From NCBI RefSeq assembly GCF_048077055.1, contig NZ_CP182236.1, forward strand, positions 2,976,001-3,040,000: a stretch of DNA of 64,000 bases, written 5' to 3'. Shown here one piece after another: positions 34,256 through 43,045 of the stretch. The stretch comes from Egbenema bharatensis (lineage in GTDB: Bacteria > Cyanobacteriota > Cyanobacteriia > Elainellales > Elainellaceae). The position numbers were made by a program, and so were the translations under genes. The stretch's first letter is position 1. Every line of letters begins with the position of its first letter. The notes below the pieces were generated by a model. It worked only from the letters and a program-made list of their open reading frames with translations, did no database searches and had not been told where the DNA came from.

Positions 34256-34576
34256 ATGTCACCCAGCGAAATTGCCTCCCTACTGATCGTGCTAGTCATA
34301 CTCAGTGTGCTGCTCTGGCTGTTCTTTTCGGCGGGTAAACCGGCGGCTCGCAGACGACGCAGACGGAAATCCTCTCGCCCCTTTCAAGAGCCCGTGCGGC
34401 CAACGGGCAATGTTCGGGGTTCAACTCAACGACGGTTGATGCTGCTGTTGCACGACGATCGCCGGGCTGCGGAACGGCTGCTGACTCAGGTGCGCTTGAA
34501 ATATCCTGGTAAATCTGAAACCTGGTACTGGGAAAAGGTGATTTTTGACCTGGAACGCGATCGGTATGGGGTGTAG
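34256..34576 (+). CDS. Single-pass membrane hypothetical protein
   Basis: The 106-residue product has one N-terminal transmembrane helix (about residues 8-25), then a strongly basic RRRRRRK segment, a disordered stretch, and a C-terminal helical region RRLMLLLHDDRRAAERLLTQ and YPGKSETWYWEKVIFDLERD. I recognise the C-terminal pattern as a conserved cyanobacterial hypothetical. The positive-inside rule places the soluble part in the cytoplasm. Function is unknown. Confidence 0.75.
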   Translation: MSPSEIASLLIVLVILSVLLWLFFSAGKPAARRRRRRKSSRPFQEPVRPTGNVRGSTQRRLMLLLHDDRRAAERLLTQVRLKYPGKSETWYWEKVIFDLERDRYGV

Positions 34577-34616
34577 GGCAACGGGGTATAAGAAAGGCAA
34601 AAGGCTCTGATGCGTT

Positions 34617-34697
34617 GGCAGGCAAGACTTCAGACCTCGGCGTGAGCTCGGTCGAACGCTTGAGCGCTCAGTCGAAACGCTGCCCGCACTACGAATT
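34617..34697 (+). repeat. Dispersed palindromic repeat family, copy E (degenerate)
   Basis: GGCAGGCAAGACTTCAGACC, GAGCTCGGTCGAACGCTTGA and GCTCAGTCGAAACGCTGCCC are recognisable family parts with more substitutions than other copies. It lies between a membrane hypothetical gene and a Nudix gene. Confidence 0.65.
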
Positions 34698-34701
34698 GGT
34701 A

Positions 34702-35157
34702 TCAGGCAACAATCGTAATTCCGTTCAGATAATCCCGCATCTGCTGATCATGATCATGGGAGAGTTCACCCAGGGGAATTTCTCCCGGAGAGAAGGCCCG
34801 CGCTTCGGAGACTTCCAACGTATCGCGGACTTGAATGGTGCCATTCACAACAGCTTCCACCAAGACACAGATAGAATGAAACCTGGGATCGCGGCCGGGA
34901 TCCGAATAAACCCCGACTAAACGGTTAATCTTCACGAGTTCTAAACCCGTCTCTTCCGCTAGTTCCCGCCGCACCGTGGTTGGAATATCTTCCCCCCAGT
35001 CCACCATTCCCCCTGGAAGGCTCCATTTGCCATTGTCTCGTCGCTGCACCAAAACAATACGACCATCAGACAACACGGGAATAATACTGGTTCCGGTGAT
35101 CGGGTGACGCACAATCACCCCGATCGCTGCTTGCACATATCGCCAAAGCTGATTCAT
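34702..35157 (-). CDS. Nudix hydrolase
   Basis: The 151-residue protein carries a complete Nudix box, GGMVDWGEDIPTTVRRELAE followed by ETGLE (G-x5-E-x7-R-E-U-x-E-E-x-G-U), about residues 49-73. The N-terminal half has the typical strand VLVQRRDNGKWSLPGG. Nudix enzymes cleave nucleoside diphosphates linked to other groups; the substrate cannot be told from the motif. It lies eight bases from the bcp gene on the same strand, so they probably form an operon with bcp first. Confidence 0.92.
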   Translation of the reverse strand: MNQLWRYVQAAIGVIVRHPITGTSIIPVLSDGRIVLVQRRDNGKWSLPGGMVDWGEDIPTTVRRELAEETGLELVKINRLVGVYSDPGRDPRFHSICVLVEAVVNGTIQVRDTLEVSEARAFSPGEIPLGELSHDHDQQMRDYLNGITIVA

Positions 35158-35164
35158 GTTTATC

Positions 35165-35650
35165 CTACGGCTCCTGGATTGATGCGGTTAGACTGGCTAA
35201 ATCAGCCAAAAGCTCGGCTGCATGGGGTTCTGGCTTGACTTTTAGATAGATTTTGGCAATTTTACCGTCTGGATCAATCACAAAGGTATTGCGGGTAATT
35301 CCCATATATTCCTTACCCATAAATTTCTTTAAACCATAGCTGCCATAGCTCGCTGCAACCTGCCCCTCGGCATCCGAAAGCAACGGAAATGGCAAGTTAA
35401 ACTTATTGGCAAATTTGGTGTGCGATTTGGCATCGTCTGTACTGACTCCCAGCACAACCACTCCCTGAGATCGATAGTCGGCGTAAGCATCTCGAAAGCC
35501 ACAGGCTTCCTTGGTGCAGCCGGGCGTGTTATCACGCGGATAGAAGTACAGCACCACCCATTGACCGCGAAAGTCGGCGAGGTTAACCACGGTACCTTCC
35601 ATGTCCGGCAAGCTAAAGTGGGGGGCAGGATCACCAGGTTTTAAAGTCAT
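35165..35650 (-). CDS. bcp: Thioredoxin-dependent peroxiredoxin (BCP/PrxQ)
   Basis: BCP-type peroxiredoxins reduce peroxides with electrons from thioredoxin. From ATG 35650 the protein is 161 residues, beginning MTLKPGDPAPHFSLPDMEG. The peroxidatic and resolving cysteines are in TPGCTKEACGFRD (C45 and C50), the two-Cys spacing of PrxQ. GITRNTFVIDPDGKI completes the fold. The frame reaches 35686 but the upstream Met is less likely. No signal peptide is seen. Confidence 0.95.
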   Translation of the reverse strand: MTLKPGDPAPHFSLPDMEGTVVNLADFRGQWVVLYFYPRDNTPGCTKEACGFRDAYADYRSQGVVVLGVSTDDAKSHTKFANKFNLPFPLLSDAEGQVAASYGSYGLKKFMGKEYMGITRNTFVIDPDGKIAKIYLKVKPEPHAAELLADLASLTASIQEP

Positions 35651-35784
35651 GGGATGTGAATCAAGCAATTTGTCAATTGTTACCATTCCGATTGTAGGGC
35701 GACAACTTTATATCCCCCAGCAGGAGAATCGTAAACTTACGCAATCTTTCTGCAAAAATGTCGTGAACTTGCTGTGAGTTTGCT

Positions 35785-36435
35785 GTGCCAGAAACCAACG
35801 CCAACCCATCCAAAATCCAAAATCCAAAATCCAAACTGACCAAGGGGCAGCTTCGTCGATCGCTGCTGGCCCAACGCCAGGCCCTTCCGCCTGAAGGGTG
35901 GCGACAAACTAGCGATCGGCTTTGTTCCCACCTGCAAACCCATCCTCTAGTCACCCAGGCTCGAACCATTCTGGCTTACTTCAGCATCCGGCAGGAACCA
36001 GACCTCAGCCCGCTGTTTGCCCTACCCCACCGCTGGGGGTTTCCTCGCTGCATGGATGAAACCTTATCCTGGCACTGTTGGTCGCCTCAGGGATCAATGG
36101 TTCTGGAAATCAATCGTTACCAGATTCCTGAACCGCCTCCTGATGCACCTCAACTGCATGCAGATGAGGTTGATTTAATTCTGGTTCCCGCAGTGGCCTG
36201 CGATCGCCAGGGATATCGTCTGGGATACGGCGGCGGATTTTATGATCGGCTACTCAGTTCACCCGAATGGGCCAATAAACCGACGATCGGCATTGTGTTT
36301 GACTGGGCCTTTTTGCCGCAACTCCCTACGGATCCGTGGGATCGGCCACTCCAGGGAATCTGTACTGACGGCGGATTTTATCTACCTTGCCCTAAAGACA
36401 GCATGGGACAGTCATTGGGAGCCAATTTTAAGTAG
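35785..36435 (+). CDS. 5-formyltetrahydrofolate cyclo-ligase
   Basis: The enzyme converts 5-formyl-THF to 5,10-methenyl-THF with ATP. The 216-residue protein has LTKGQLRRSLLAQRQAL, ILAYFSIRQEPDL, DLILVPAVACDRQGYRLGYG and GGGFYDRLL, the nucleotide/folate-binding motif. The GTG start at 35785 adds a segment made of the short DNA repeat AAAATCC (IQNPKSK), which is typical of cyanobacterial low-complexity insertions. The stop lies inside the 3' end of the convergent caspase gene. Confidence 0.9.
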   Translation: MPETNANPSKIQNPKSKLTKGQLRRSLLAQRQALPPEGWRQTSDRLCSHLQTHPLVTQARTILAYFSIRQEPDLSPLFALPHRWGFPRCMDETLSWHCWSPQGSMVLEINRYQIPEPPPDAPQLHADEVDLILVPAVACDRQGYRLGYGGGFYDRLLSSPEWANKPTIGIVFDWAFLPQLPTDPWDRPLQGICTDGGFYLPCPKDSMGQSLGANFK

Positions 36436-39400
36436 CGGTTACATTCCTCTGGAGTCAGTTGGCGGAGGCTGCGATCGCGGGATAACTTCAACAGCATTTC
36501 CCAGGTTGCTGCCCACAGGTGAACTCGTCCATCTTTGGTGAGGGTAGCTACATACTGACCATCTGGACTGAAGGAAGCCTGGAGGATAGGCATGGATTCG
36601 GTTTGAGGCATCGATCGCGGTAGGCGGAGTTCTGCTTCAGCCGTTCCAGTTTGGATGGCCCAGAGATAGGCAACGCCATCCGCCCCAGCCGTGACAATCT
36701 GTTGGCCATTGGGGCTAAACTCTGCATCCAATATGGCCTTTTGGTGGCGGGCTAACAGTAGCTTTTGTTCACCCGTGCTGACGTTGAACACCCTGGCAAG
36801 ACCATCTCCGCCAGCGGTGACCACTTGCTGATGATCGGGGCTAAAACTTGCGCTATTCACCACATCCGGATGCACAATAGCTCTCAGTAATTCACCCGTT
36901 TCTACATTCCAGATCCGTACCGATCGATCCCAACTGGCACTGATCACCCACTGTCCATCGGGGCTAAATCGGGCCTGCTGTACCGTCGCTTCATGGCCTC
37001 GCAAGGCATGGAGCAGTTCCCCCGACTGAACATCCCACAATCGCACGGTGAAGTCGTTGGCCACCATCATCAACTGCCGACCGTTGGGACTGAAGACCAA
37101 CTGACGGATGGGGACTGGCTCTCCTCCCGTTGGAGCATCAGCCTGAGTATCGACTGCTGGAGGTAGCCTTTCACTTAACGTCCGACTGTCCTGGGTCAGG
37201 CTCGATCGCCAGTTTTGAATTCGATAAATCACCGCACTGGACTGATCCGATTGAGTTCGCCGGATTTCTATTAATCCCTGTGGGGTGGCGATCGCCATCA
37301 GTTGGCCATTGGGGCTGAGCGCGACACTGCTCAAGGATGACTGAACCGATGCAGAATCCGATAGCAGACTGGCTCCATCTGCTAAATTTTCACCTGCTGT
37401 CGCAACGGATAGTTGTAAGGGTAATTGCGTTGAACGAATACCGGGAGACTGGGCGGGCAACGGTGTTTCAATCGAAATCGGAACGAACTCCTGAAAAGGA
37501 TTGAGTTCTGCGAGTTGCTGCCAAAAACTGGGGTTGAAAGAGCGATCGCCCGAATGGTTGGACTGGGGAGATGGGGGAAGAGTCGATTCTGCACCGCCCC
37601 CCGTTAAAATTTGCCAGTGCTGCAAGTTACCATCGGGGGAAACCGTTACCAGGCTAGAGCGGCTTGCCGGGGTTGTCCTCAAAGATTCCGACTGCAAATG
37701 ATCCCTCTGGGAAAAATCAGCCGCAAACGGAAATGACAGAAGTTGGGTCGGATGGGACAAAACCGTTTGTTGCTGGGAAGAAGAACCGGGTTGCCAGGCA
37801 ATTTCCTCTGGACTATGGGAGCCAAACGGATGCGGCACCAGCGTTTCAGCCGTCTGACTTTGAGGCATATCGCTTTGAATAAACATGGCCCATTCAATCT
37901 GAGAACGAGGCAAGGTAAGAGTCGGCAATTCTCCGCCCGGTTCCGCCGACCAGAGCTGCACCCGACCATCGGCACTGGCAGTTGCCACATAGGTTCCATC
38001 TGGGCTGAATTGAATCGTCTCCACCATTGCCGTATGTCCAGGCAAAACCCCAACCCGCTCTCCCGTTTGCACATTCCACAAATTGACATTGTACAAACCG
38101 TCCGATCGCACCTCCTGGGAACTAGTTGTCACAAGCAAATGCCCCGTTGGGTTAAAGCTCCACAGCAGGGGATCCAACTGGAAATCTGCATCAGGGAGGG
38201 CTGAATCCAGGGGATCGACAGTGCTGACGCTCTTGCGAATTTGACCTGACTCAAAATCCCATAGCCAAATGTGATGTTGAGGATCGGCAACCGCGAGATG
38301 CTGCTGGTCGGGACTGAACTGAACCTGGAGTCGCTGGGGTGAGGCGGCTTCAGTCTGGGATGCCGTCTGGGATGTCGTCTGAGATGCCATTAAATCCACC
38401 TCTGAAGGGAAGTGGGTTGGAACCTCGTCCGTCCCCTCTGTTGAACTGGCTTGCACGATCGCTTGCTTGCTGGGGGCAAAACTTTGCAGCAGTTGCCCTG
38501 TGGTGGCATCCCACAATCGCGCAATTCCATCGGTACTGCTCGTCGCAATGCGCTGTCCACTGGCATTAAATGTCGCCTGATGCACGGGTTGAGAATGCGT
38601 CAAGGTCTGGATCTTTTCTAACTCCAGCGATCGCGCTTGATCAAAATTCAGTTGCCAGAGTTGCGCCGTTCGATCGTCTGAAGCGGTGAGCAAAAACTGA
38701 CCGTTGGGACTGAACTCGATCGTGTTAATGGAGGCGGATTGGGATAAGTGTGCTGAACGCAGTCCTGTATCCGTTTGCCAGAGGGTGATGGAGCGATCGG
38801 ATTGCAGGGTTGCCAGCCAAACCCCATTAGGACTGAAGGCGAGTTGGGTCACAGGTGCTGAGGTCGGAATTTGCCGTACCCGTTCCCCAGACTCCACAGA
38901 CCAGAGCTGAACCATGGGTGTATCCTGGCTAACGGCCGCCAGATAGCGACCATCTGGGCTGAAGGACATCTCAATAATATTCGCGGGGTTGGGTTGGGCA
39001 GAAGGGGTCGAGCTGGGGGTAGACCACCGCAGAACTCTGGCTAACTCAGGACGAGCATTGTAAACCGTTTGCGGATTCAGCAACCACAGGCGAATGGTGC
39101 CATCCGCTCCAGCCGTAGCCAAGTAGCGACGATCGGGACTAAAGACAACCTGATGAACGGCATCGGTGTGTCCAGGTAACTCTAGCTGTAAGCGCAGATT
39201 TTGCAGGGCCGATCGCAAACTGGTCTGAGCCTCCAGGCTTGCCCCTCCTTCCTCAGCGGCCAGGCGACTAATCAATAGTGCCGTCATCGGATCATTATCG
39301 ACATCTTGCAAAATGGATTGAGCGATCGCGGCCCGCTCCCGTGAGGTGGCTTGTTGCAGTTGCTCGGCCTTCTCCGCCTGCGATCGAACGGCATTGTGAT

Positions 39401-41615
39401 AGAGACTGAAGACAACGGTTAAGGTGGCCAACAGCACAGAAGGAATCGCAATTTGTAGCTGGCGAGATTCCCGTCTGGTACGCCGGGTTTCGGACTGGCT
39501 GGCTGCAATCAACTGCTGTGCCAGAGCTGAGAGTTCCTGGGCATGGCTCTTGAGCACATCCTCTGCTTCCCGCAGGCGAAGACCATACAGCAAATAATCT
39601 GCCTTGGAGGATTGTCCAGCCGCATCCCATTCCTGAGCCGCCTGTTCAACCCGGCGCAACCGATGTAGTGTTTCCCGACTCTCATTCAACCATTCCCGCA
39701 GCAACGACCAGTTCCGAATCAATGCCTCATGGATCACATCCACATCCTGGTGAGTCACGATCAGCTTCGCAGCCACCAGCTTCTCCAGGACGCGATCGAC
39801 CAGATCCTCAGGATAGGCTGGACTCACCAGTTCAGATTTCTGCACCCGCCGCCGGGTATCTTCTGTCCCCTCTCCCAGTTGCGTCAGGGAGAGAAAAATC
39901 CGTTTAGCGACGGCCTGTTCTCGCAGCGTTAACTGATGAAAAACCTCAGTTGCCCGAGTTTGTAGCGTTCCGCGAATCCCACCCAATTCCTGGTAGGCTT
40001 GCAGAGTCAGTCGGGCCGCGCTCCCCTCTTTGCTGATCTGACGACGCTGCCAAAGTTCCATCAATGTGTATTGCAGCAGGGGTAGTTCACCCGGAGCCCC
40101 AGAAACGTCCAGCAGCATGGTATACACCAAATTCGGTTCGCAGATTAGCCCCATCTTCTGAGCTGGGCGCAAGATCGTTGCCTTGATCTGGTCGTACTTG
40201 AGCGGAGTGACAGGCAATTGATGCGCCGCTATTTTTTGACAGAGTCCTTCATGCAGCGAACACCTGGACAAAAAGTCAGACCGCAGCACAATCACGACAC
40301 TAAGACTGTCTGAGGCAACCGTCATTGCTTCTACAAGACACTGAAAGAATTGCTGCCGTTCTGCTTCTGCCTGCACACCTCGCGCCAGGGTAAATACCTC
40401 TTCAAACTGATCAATCACCAGCAGCAGCCGGGGGCGTTCCTTGCCCACCAGATTCGATCGCTCCGTTTCCAGGGGCAAGCAAGCCTGGATCAGTTGGGCA
40501 AACCCTGAGCCGCCTTCTTCTAGAAATGTTTTGACTCGTCGGAGTTGTTCAGCCCGTTCCAGTGCTGTGCCGTTAGGGTCAATAAAGGCAGAGGCTAACC
40601 CTTTGAGGGGATGGGCCGTTGGGGTAATCAGCTTGATCCGCCAGCGATCGTCACCCAATGCCGTTTTTTCCTCGCGGAGTTGGGCGATCATCCCTGCCCG
40701 CACTAGAGATGATTTACCGATTCCTGACGCGCCAACCACTGCCACAAACCGATCGGTTTTGAGGTGATAAATCAGTTTACTGGTCAGGTCTTCTCGTCCG
40801 AAAAAATATTCAGACTGGGATTCGTCAAAAAAGCTGAGTCCGGGATAGGGACAGCGATCGCTCGTCGGAGGTACAGGCGATAAGCTGGACTGAAGCCCGC
40901 TGCGACGGGTCAAGACAATCTCACTGCCAGAGCTTTCAAACAAGGGCTGCTGAATTTCACCCTTCAAAGCATGGTTGACATGATCGGTCAGGGAATGGTT
41001 CGTGACAATTCCAGTTTCTGTACGGATTGGATCAAGCCCCGTCAGAATTGCCTGAGTAAAAACGCTGTAGGGGCTATCCAGGGATTCAAAGGCCGTTTCA
41101 TATTCTCTAGAGGCTGCCATAAACAGACGATCGGTTCCAGGACGCGCCCCTGGATCAGCTTCCAAAAAGTTGAGCAATTCACCACTATGGCAACAGTCCA
41201 GAATCACAATCCGCTGACGCACCGGGCTTTCCTGAAGCAGTCGGCGCAACCAAAACAGTGATAAACCATAGAACCCCTTTTCTGGCTGAGAATCGCTTAA
41301 CGCCAGATACCCCTCCTCAATCCCAGCATCTCGCTGAATTCCGTGTCCTGAGAAGTAAAATAGAGCAGTTTGGGGAACACTATTACCTTTAGGTTTGAAT
41401 AGACGGATCAGAGCAGTTTCTAATTCGCGCAGCGTCACCTGGGTCTTTTGCCCCACCGTTGGCTTTCCCACCTGAATTACCTCTGGCAGCCGATGCACAC
41501 GAAATTCACCATAGGTCTGTAGGTGCTGTGCGATCGCCTCGGCATCTCTAGCGGGTGCTTTCAAATTTGGCAATGACTGATATGTATTAATTCCTACTGC
41601 TAATGCGTCACGCAC
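36378..41615 (-). CDS. Caspase-like peptidase / NTPase / WD40 protein
   Basis: The 1745-residue protein has a C14 caspase-like domain (about residues 1-240; catalytic pair in FYFSGHGIQ, H91, and ILDCCHSGELL, C142). An STAND-type NTPase follows (Walker A VVGASGIGKSSLVRAG; Walker B-like LLLVIDQFEEVF), then a winged-helix-like region, a helical EAD-like stretch, one transmembrane segment (QIAIPSVLLATLTVVFSLYH) and about 14-15 WD40 repeats ending at the C-terminus. Such proteins are common in multicellular cyanobacteria and are thought to act as signal-sensing proteases, possibly in stress or death responses. The start is GTG 41615. The final 58 bases overlap the convergent folate gene. Confidence 0.93.
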   Translation of the reverse strand: MRDALAVGINTYQSLPNLKAPARDAEAIAQHLQTYGEFRVHRLPEVIQVGKPTVGQKTQVTLRELETALIRLFKPKGNSVPQTALFYFSGHGIQRDAGIEEGYLALSDSQPEKGFYGLSLFWLRRLLQESPVRQRIVILDCCHSGELLNFLEADPGARPGTDRLFMAASREYETAFESLDSPYSVFTQAILTGLDPIRTETGIVTNHSLTDHVNHALKGEIQQPLFESSGSEIVLTRRSGLQSSLSPVPPTSDRCPYPGLSFFDESQSEYFFGREDLTSKLIYHLKTDRFVAVVGASGIGKSSLVRAGMIAQLREEKTALGDDRWRIKLITPTAHPLKGLASAFIDPNGTALERAEQLRRVKTFLEEGGSGFAQLIQACLPLETERSNLVGKERPRLLLVIDQFEEVFTLARGVQAEAERQQFFQCLVEAMTVASDSLSVVIVLRSDFLSRCSLHEGLCQKIAAHQLPVTPLKYDQIKATILRPAQKMGLICEPNLVYTMLLDVSGAPGELPLLQYTLMELWQRRQISKEGSAARLTLQAYQELGGIRGTLQTRATEVFHQLTLREQAVAKRIFLSLTQLGEGTEDTRRRVQKSELVSPAYPEDLVDRVLEKLVAAKLIVTHQDVDVIHEALIRNWSLLREWLNESRETLHRLRRVEQAAQEWDAAGQSSKADYLLYGLRLREAEDVLKSHAQELSALAQQLIAASQSETRRTRRESRQLQIAIPSVLLATLTVVFSLYHNAVRSQAEKAEQLQQATSRERAAIAQSILQDVDNDPMTALLISRLAAEEGGASLEAQTSLRSALQNLRLQLELPGHTDAVHQVVFSPDRRYLATAGADGTIRLWLLNPQTVYNARPELARVLRWSTPSSTPSAQPNPANIIEMSFSPDGRYLAAVSQDTPMVQLWSVESGERVRQIPTSAPVTQLAFSPNGVWLATLQSDRSITLWQTDTGLRSAHLSQSASINTIEFSPNGQFLLTASDDRTAQLWQLNFDQARSLELEKIQTLTHSQPVHQATFNASGQRIATSSTDGIARLWDATTGQLLQSFAPSKQAIVQASSTEGTDEVPTHFPSEVDLMASQTTSQTASQTEAASPQRLQVQFSPDQQHLAVADPQHHIWLWDFESGQIRKSVSTVDPLDSALPDADFQLDPLLWSFNPTGHLLVTTSSQEVRSDGLYNVNLWNVQTGERVGVLPGHTAMVETIQFSPDGTYVATASADGRVQLWSAEPGGELPTLTLPRSQIEWAMFIQSDMPQSQTAETLVPHPFGSHSPEEIAWQPGSSSQQQTVLSHPTQLLSFPFAADFSQRDHLQSESLRTTPASRSSLVTVSPDGNLQHWQILTGGGAESTLPPSPQSNHSGDRSFNPSFWQQLAELNPFQEFVPISIETPLPAQSPGIRSTQLPLQLSVATAGENLADGASLLSDSASVQSSLSSVALSPNGQLMAIATPQGLIEIRRTQSDQSSAVIYRIQNWRSSLTQDSRTLSERLPPAVDTQADAPTGGEPVPIRQLVFSPNGRQLMMVANDFTVRLWDVQSGELLHALRGHEATVQQARFSPDGQWVISASWDRSVRIWNVETGELLRAIVHPDVVNSASFSPDHQQVVTAGGDGLARVFNVSTGEQKLLLARHQKAILDAEFSPNGQQIVTAGADGVAYLWAIQTGTAEAELRLPRSMPQTESMPILQASFSPDGQYVATLTKDGRVHLWAATWEMLLKLSRDRSLRQLTPEECNRYLKLAPNDCPMLSLGQGR

Positions 41616-42494
41616 AATTCATCCACCCCGTTGATCCATCCAACCACTAAACTTTTGTGAACACCATTTATTGAAGCGGAGCCTCGGAAAGCTCTTTCGA
41701 TTAAAAAAATAAAAATAAGAGTAATACTCTAAATTAAATTGCCATTAAATCTCTTGTTAGAGCCTGAAACGCCGAGAAATAAGGGAACCACATCTAGAAA
41801 AACCAACTGCTTTCCAGACGAATTTCTAGTATCTAAAAACGACGATAACGAATAATTACTGCTCTGTAAAAGGGGGTTATAGCCCTCACCAGCCAATAAA
41901 TCTGGCTCTTAAAAGCAGGTACGTAATCATTATGTTTAATATCATAAAAGCGTGATGAAAATCCCGTTAAACTACTGCCTTGAATGGTCAGGACAGCAAT
42001 TTCAATGCAGATCTTGCTTAGGATCGTCAGGTTTGGTCTGTGAAGCTGGGGATTAGTTTTAGTAGTATGGTTATAATTTCAGTGAATTTACTGGATTCAG
42101 CCTCTCCATGTTTGAACTTTTCTTAGAGATAGTTGTATGCTGAATCAAAGGATTTCTTTTTTTTGGCTAGAGATTAAACCAGGGTTCGCTCTACTCAGCT
42201 TCGATGATGCGGCTTGGCTAGAGAAATTTAGCTAAATGGGCAAAGTCGTAGTGCGTAAGGTCGTCGTAAAGGTCGTGGTGTGCAAGGTCGTAGTGTCGCA
42301 AGGTCATAAGCGTGCAGGATCGTAGTTGCAAAGTCACAGCTTGAAAAATCACAGCGTGCAGGATCGTAGCGTGCAGAAAAGTTGATTACTAATCTTTAGA
42401 TTCCTTTAGACCCTGTTAGACACTGTTTCAAGTTTTCATTTCCTAGAGGGATGCAAGGTTGCTCTAGACCACCTTAGACTTAGACTAATTACCT
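41616..42494. other. 880-bp gene-free region with 15-bp repeats
   Basis: No gene is recognised. The left half is AT-rich; 42240-42378 holds degenerate tandem repeats. The 3' part leads into a TPR-protein gene and may carry its promoter. Confidence 0.6.
42240..42378 (+). repeat. Degenerate 15-bp tandem repeat, about nine units
   Basis: Units vary around GTGCAAGGTCGTAGT: GCGTAAGGTCGTCGT, GTGCAAGGTCGTAGT, CGTGCAGGATCGTAGT, GTGCAGGATCGTAGC and others. Spacing is 12-16 bases. No open frame spans it. Confidence 0.8.
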
Positions 42495-42965
42495 ATGAGT
42501 AAGTTTTCGAGCCAGCCTGATTTTGACATCGCAGTCCAATCTGATACAAGGCAGCCTGATACCGTGGGAGAGACACATCTGGAGAACTCCGACCACCCCA
42601 AAGATAGTGCGTTCTGGTACAGCCAAGGCGATAGCTTGGCGCGGGAAAATCGTTATGAGGAAGCACTCGCTTGTTTCGATCGCGCGATCGAGCTTCAGCC
42701 TGATTACCATGAAGCCTGGGTGTTTCGGGGGGTGATCTTAATCCACCTGGAACGCTATCAAGAAGCTCTGGAAAGTTGCGATCGGGCCACTGAAATCTGC
42801 CCTACCAACTCAGAAGCCTGGATTTTTCGGGGTGCTGCCCTGCACCAACTCGGTAATTACCGCACAGCCTATGCCAGCTATGAGCAAGCCCTGGGGGATC
42901 GCACTGCTCCAGTGGTGGATGAATTCTGGAGTTGGGTCAAGCGCGCCTGGTCAGATTTGCTTTAA
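42495..42965 (+). CDS. TPR-repeat protein
   Basis: The 156-residue soluble protein contains three tetratricopeptide repeats (about residues 38-140): AFWYSQGDSLARENRYEEAL, EAWVFRGVILIHLERYQEAL and EAWIFRGAALHQLGNYRTAY. A disordered acidic N-terminus precedes them. TPRs mediate protein-protein contacts; the partner is unknown. It lies 81 bases before hflX on the same strand. Confidence 0.85.
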   Translation: MSKFSSQPDFDIAVQSDTRQPDTVGETHLENSDHPKDSAFWYSQGDSLARENRYEEALACFDRAIELQPDYHEAWVFRGVILIHLERYQEALESCDRATEICPTNSEAWIFRGAALHQLGNYRTAYASYEQALGDRTAPVVDEFWSWVKRAWSDLL

Positions 42966-43045
42966 GTCTGGATGACTCGGGTTGGGTGGCAGCTTGGTAG
43001 AATAGGATTTAATCAAATTATCGTGTACCAGATCACTGGTTAAGT

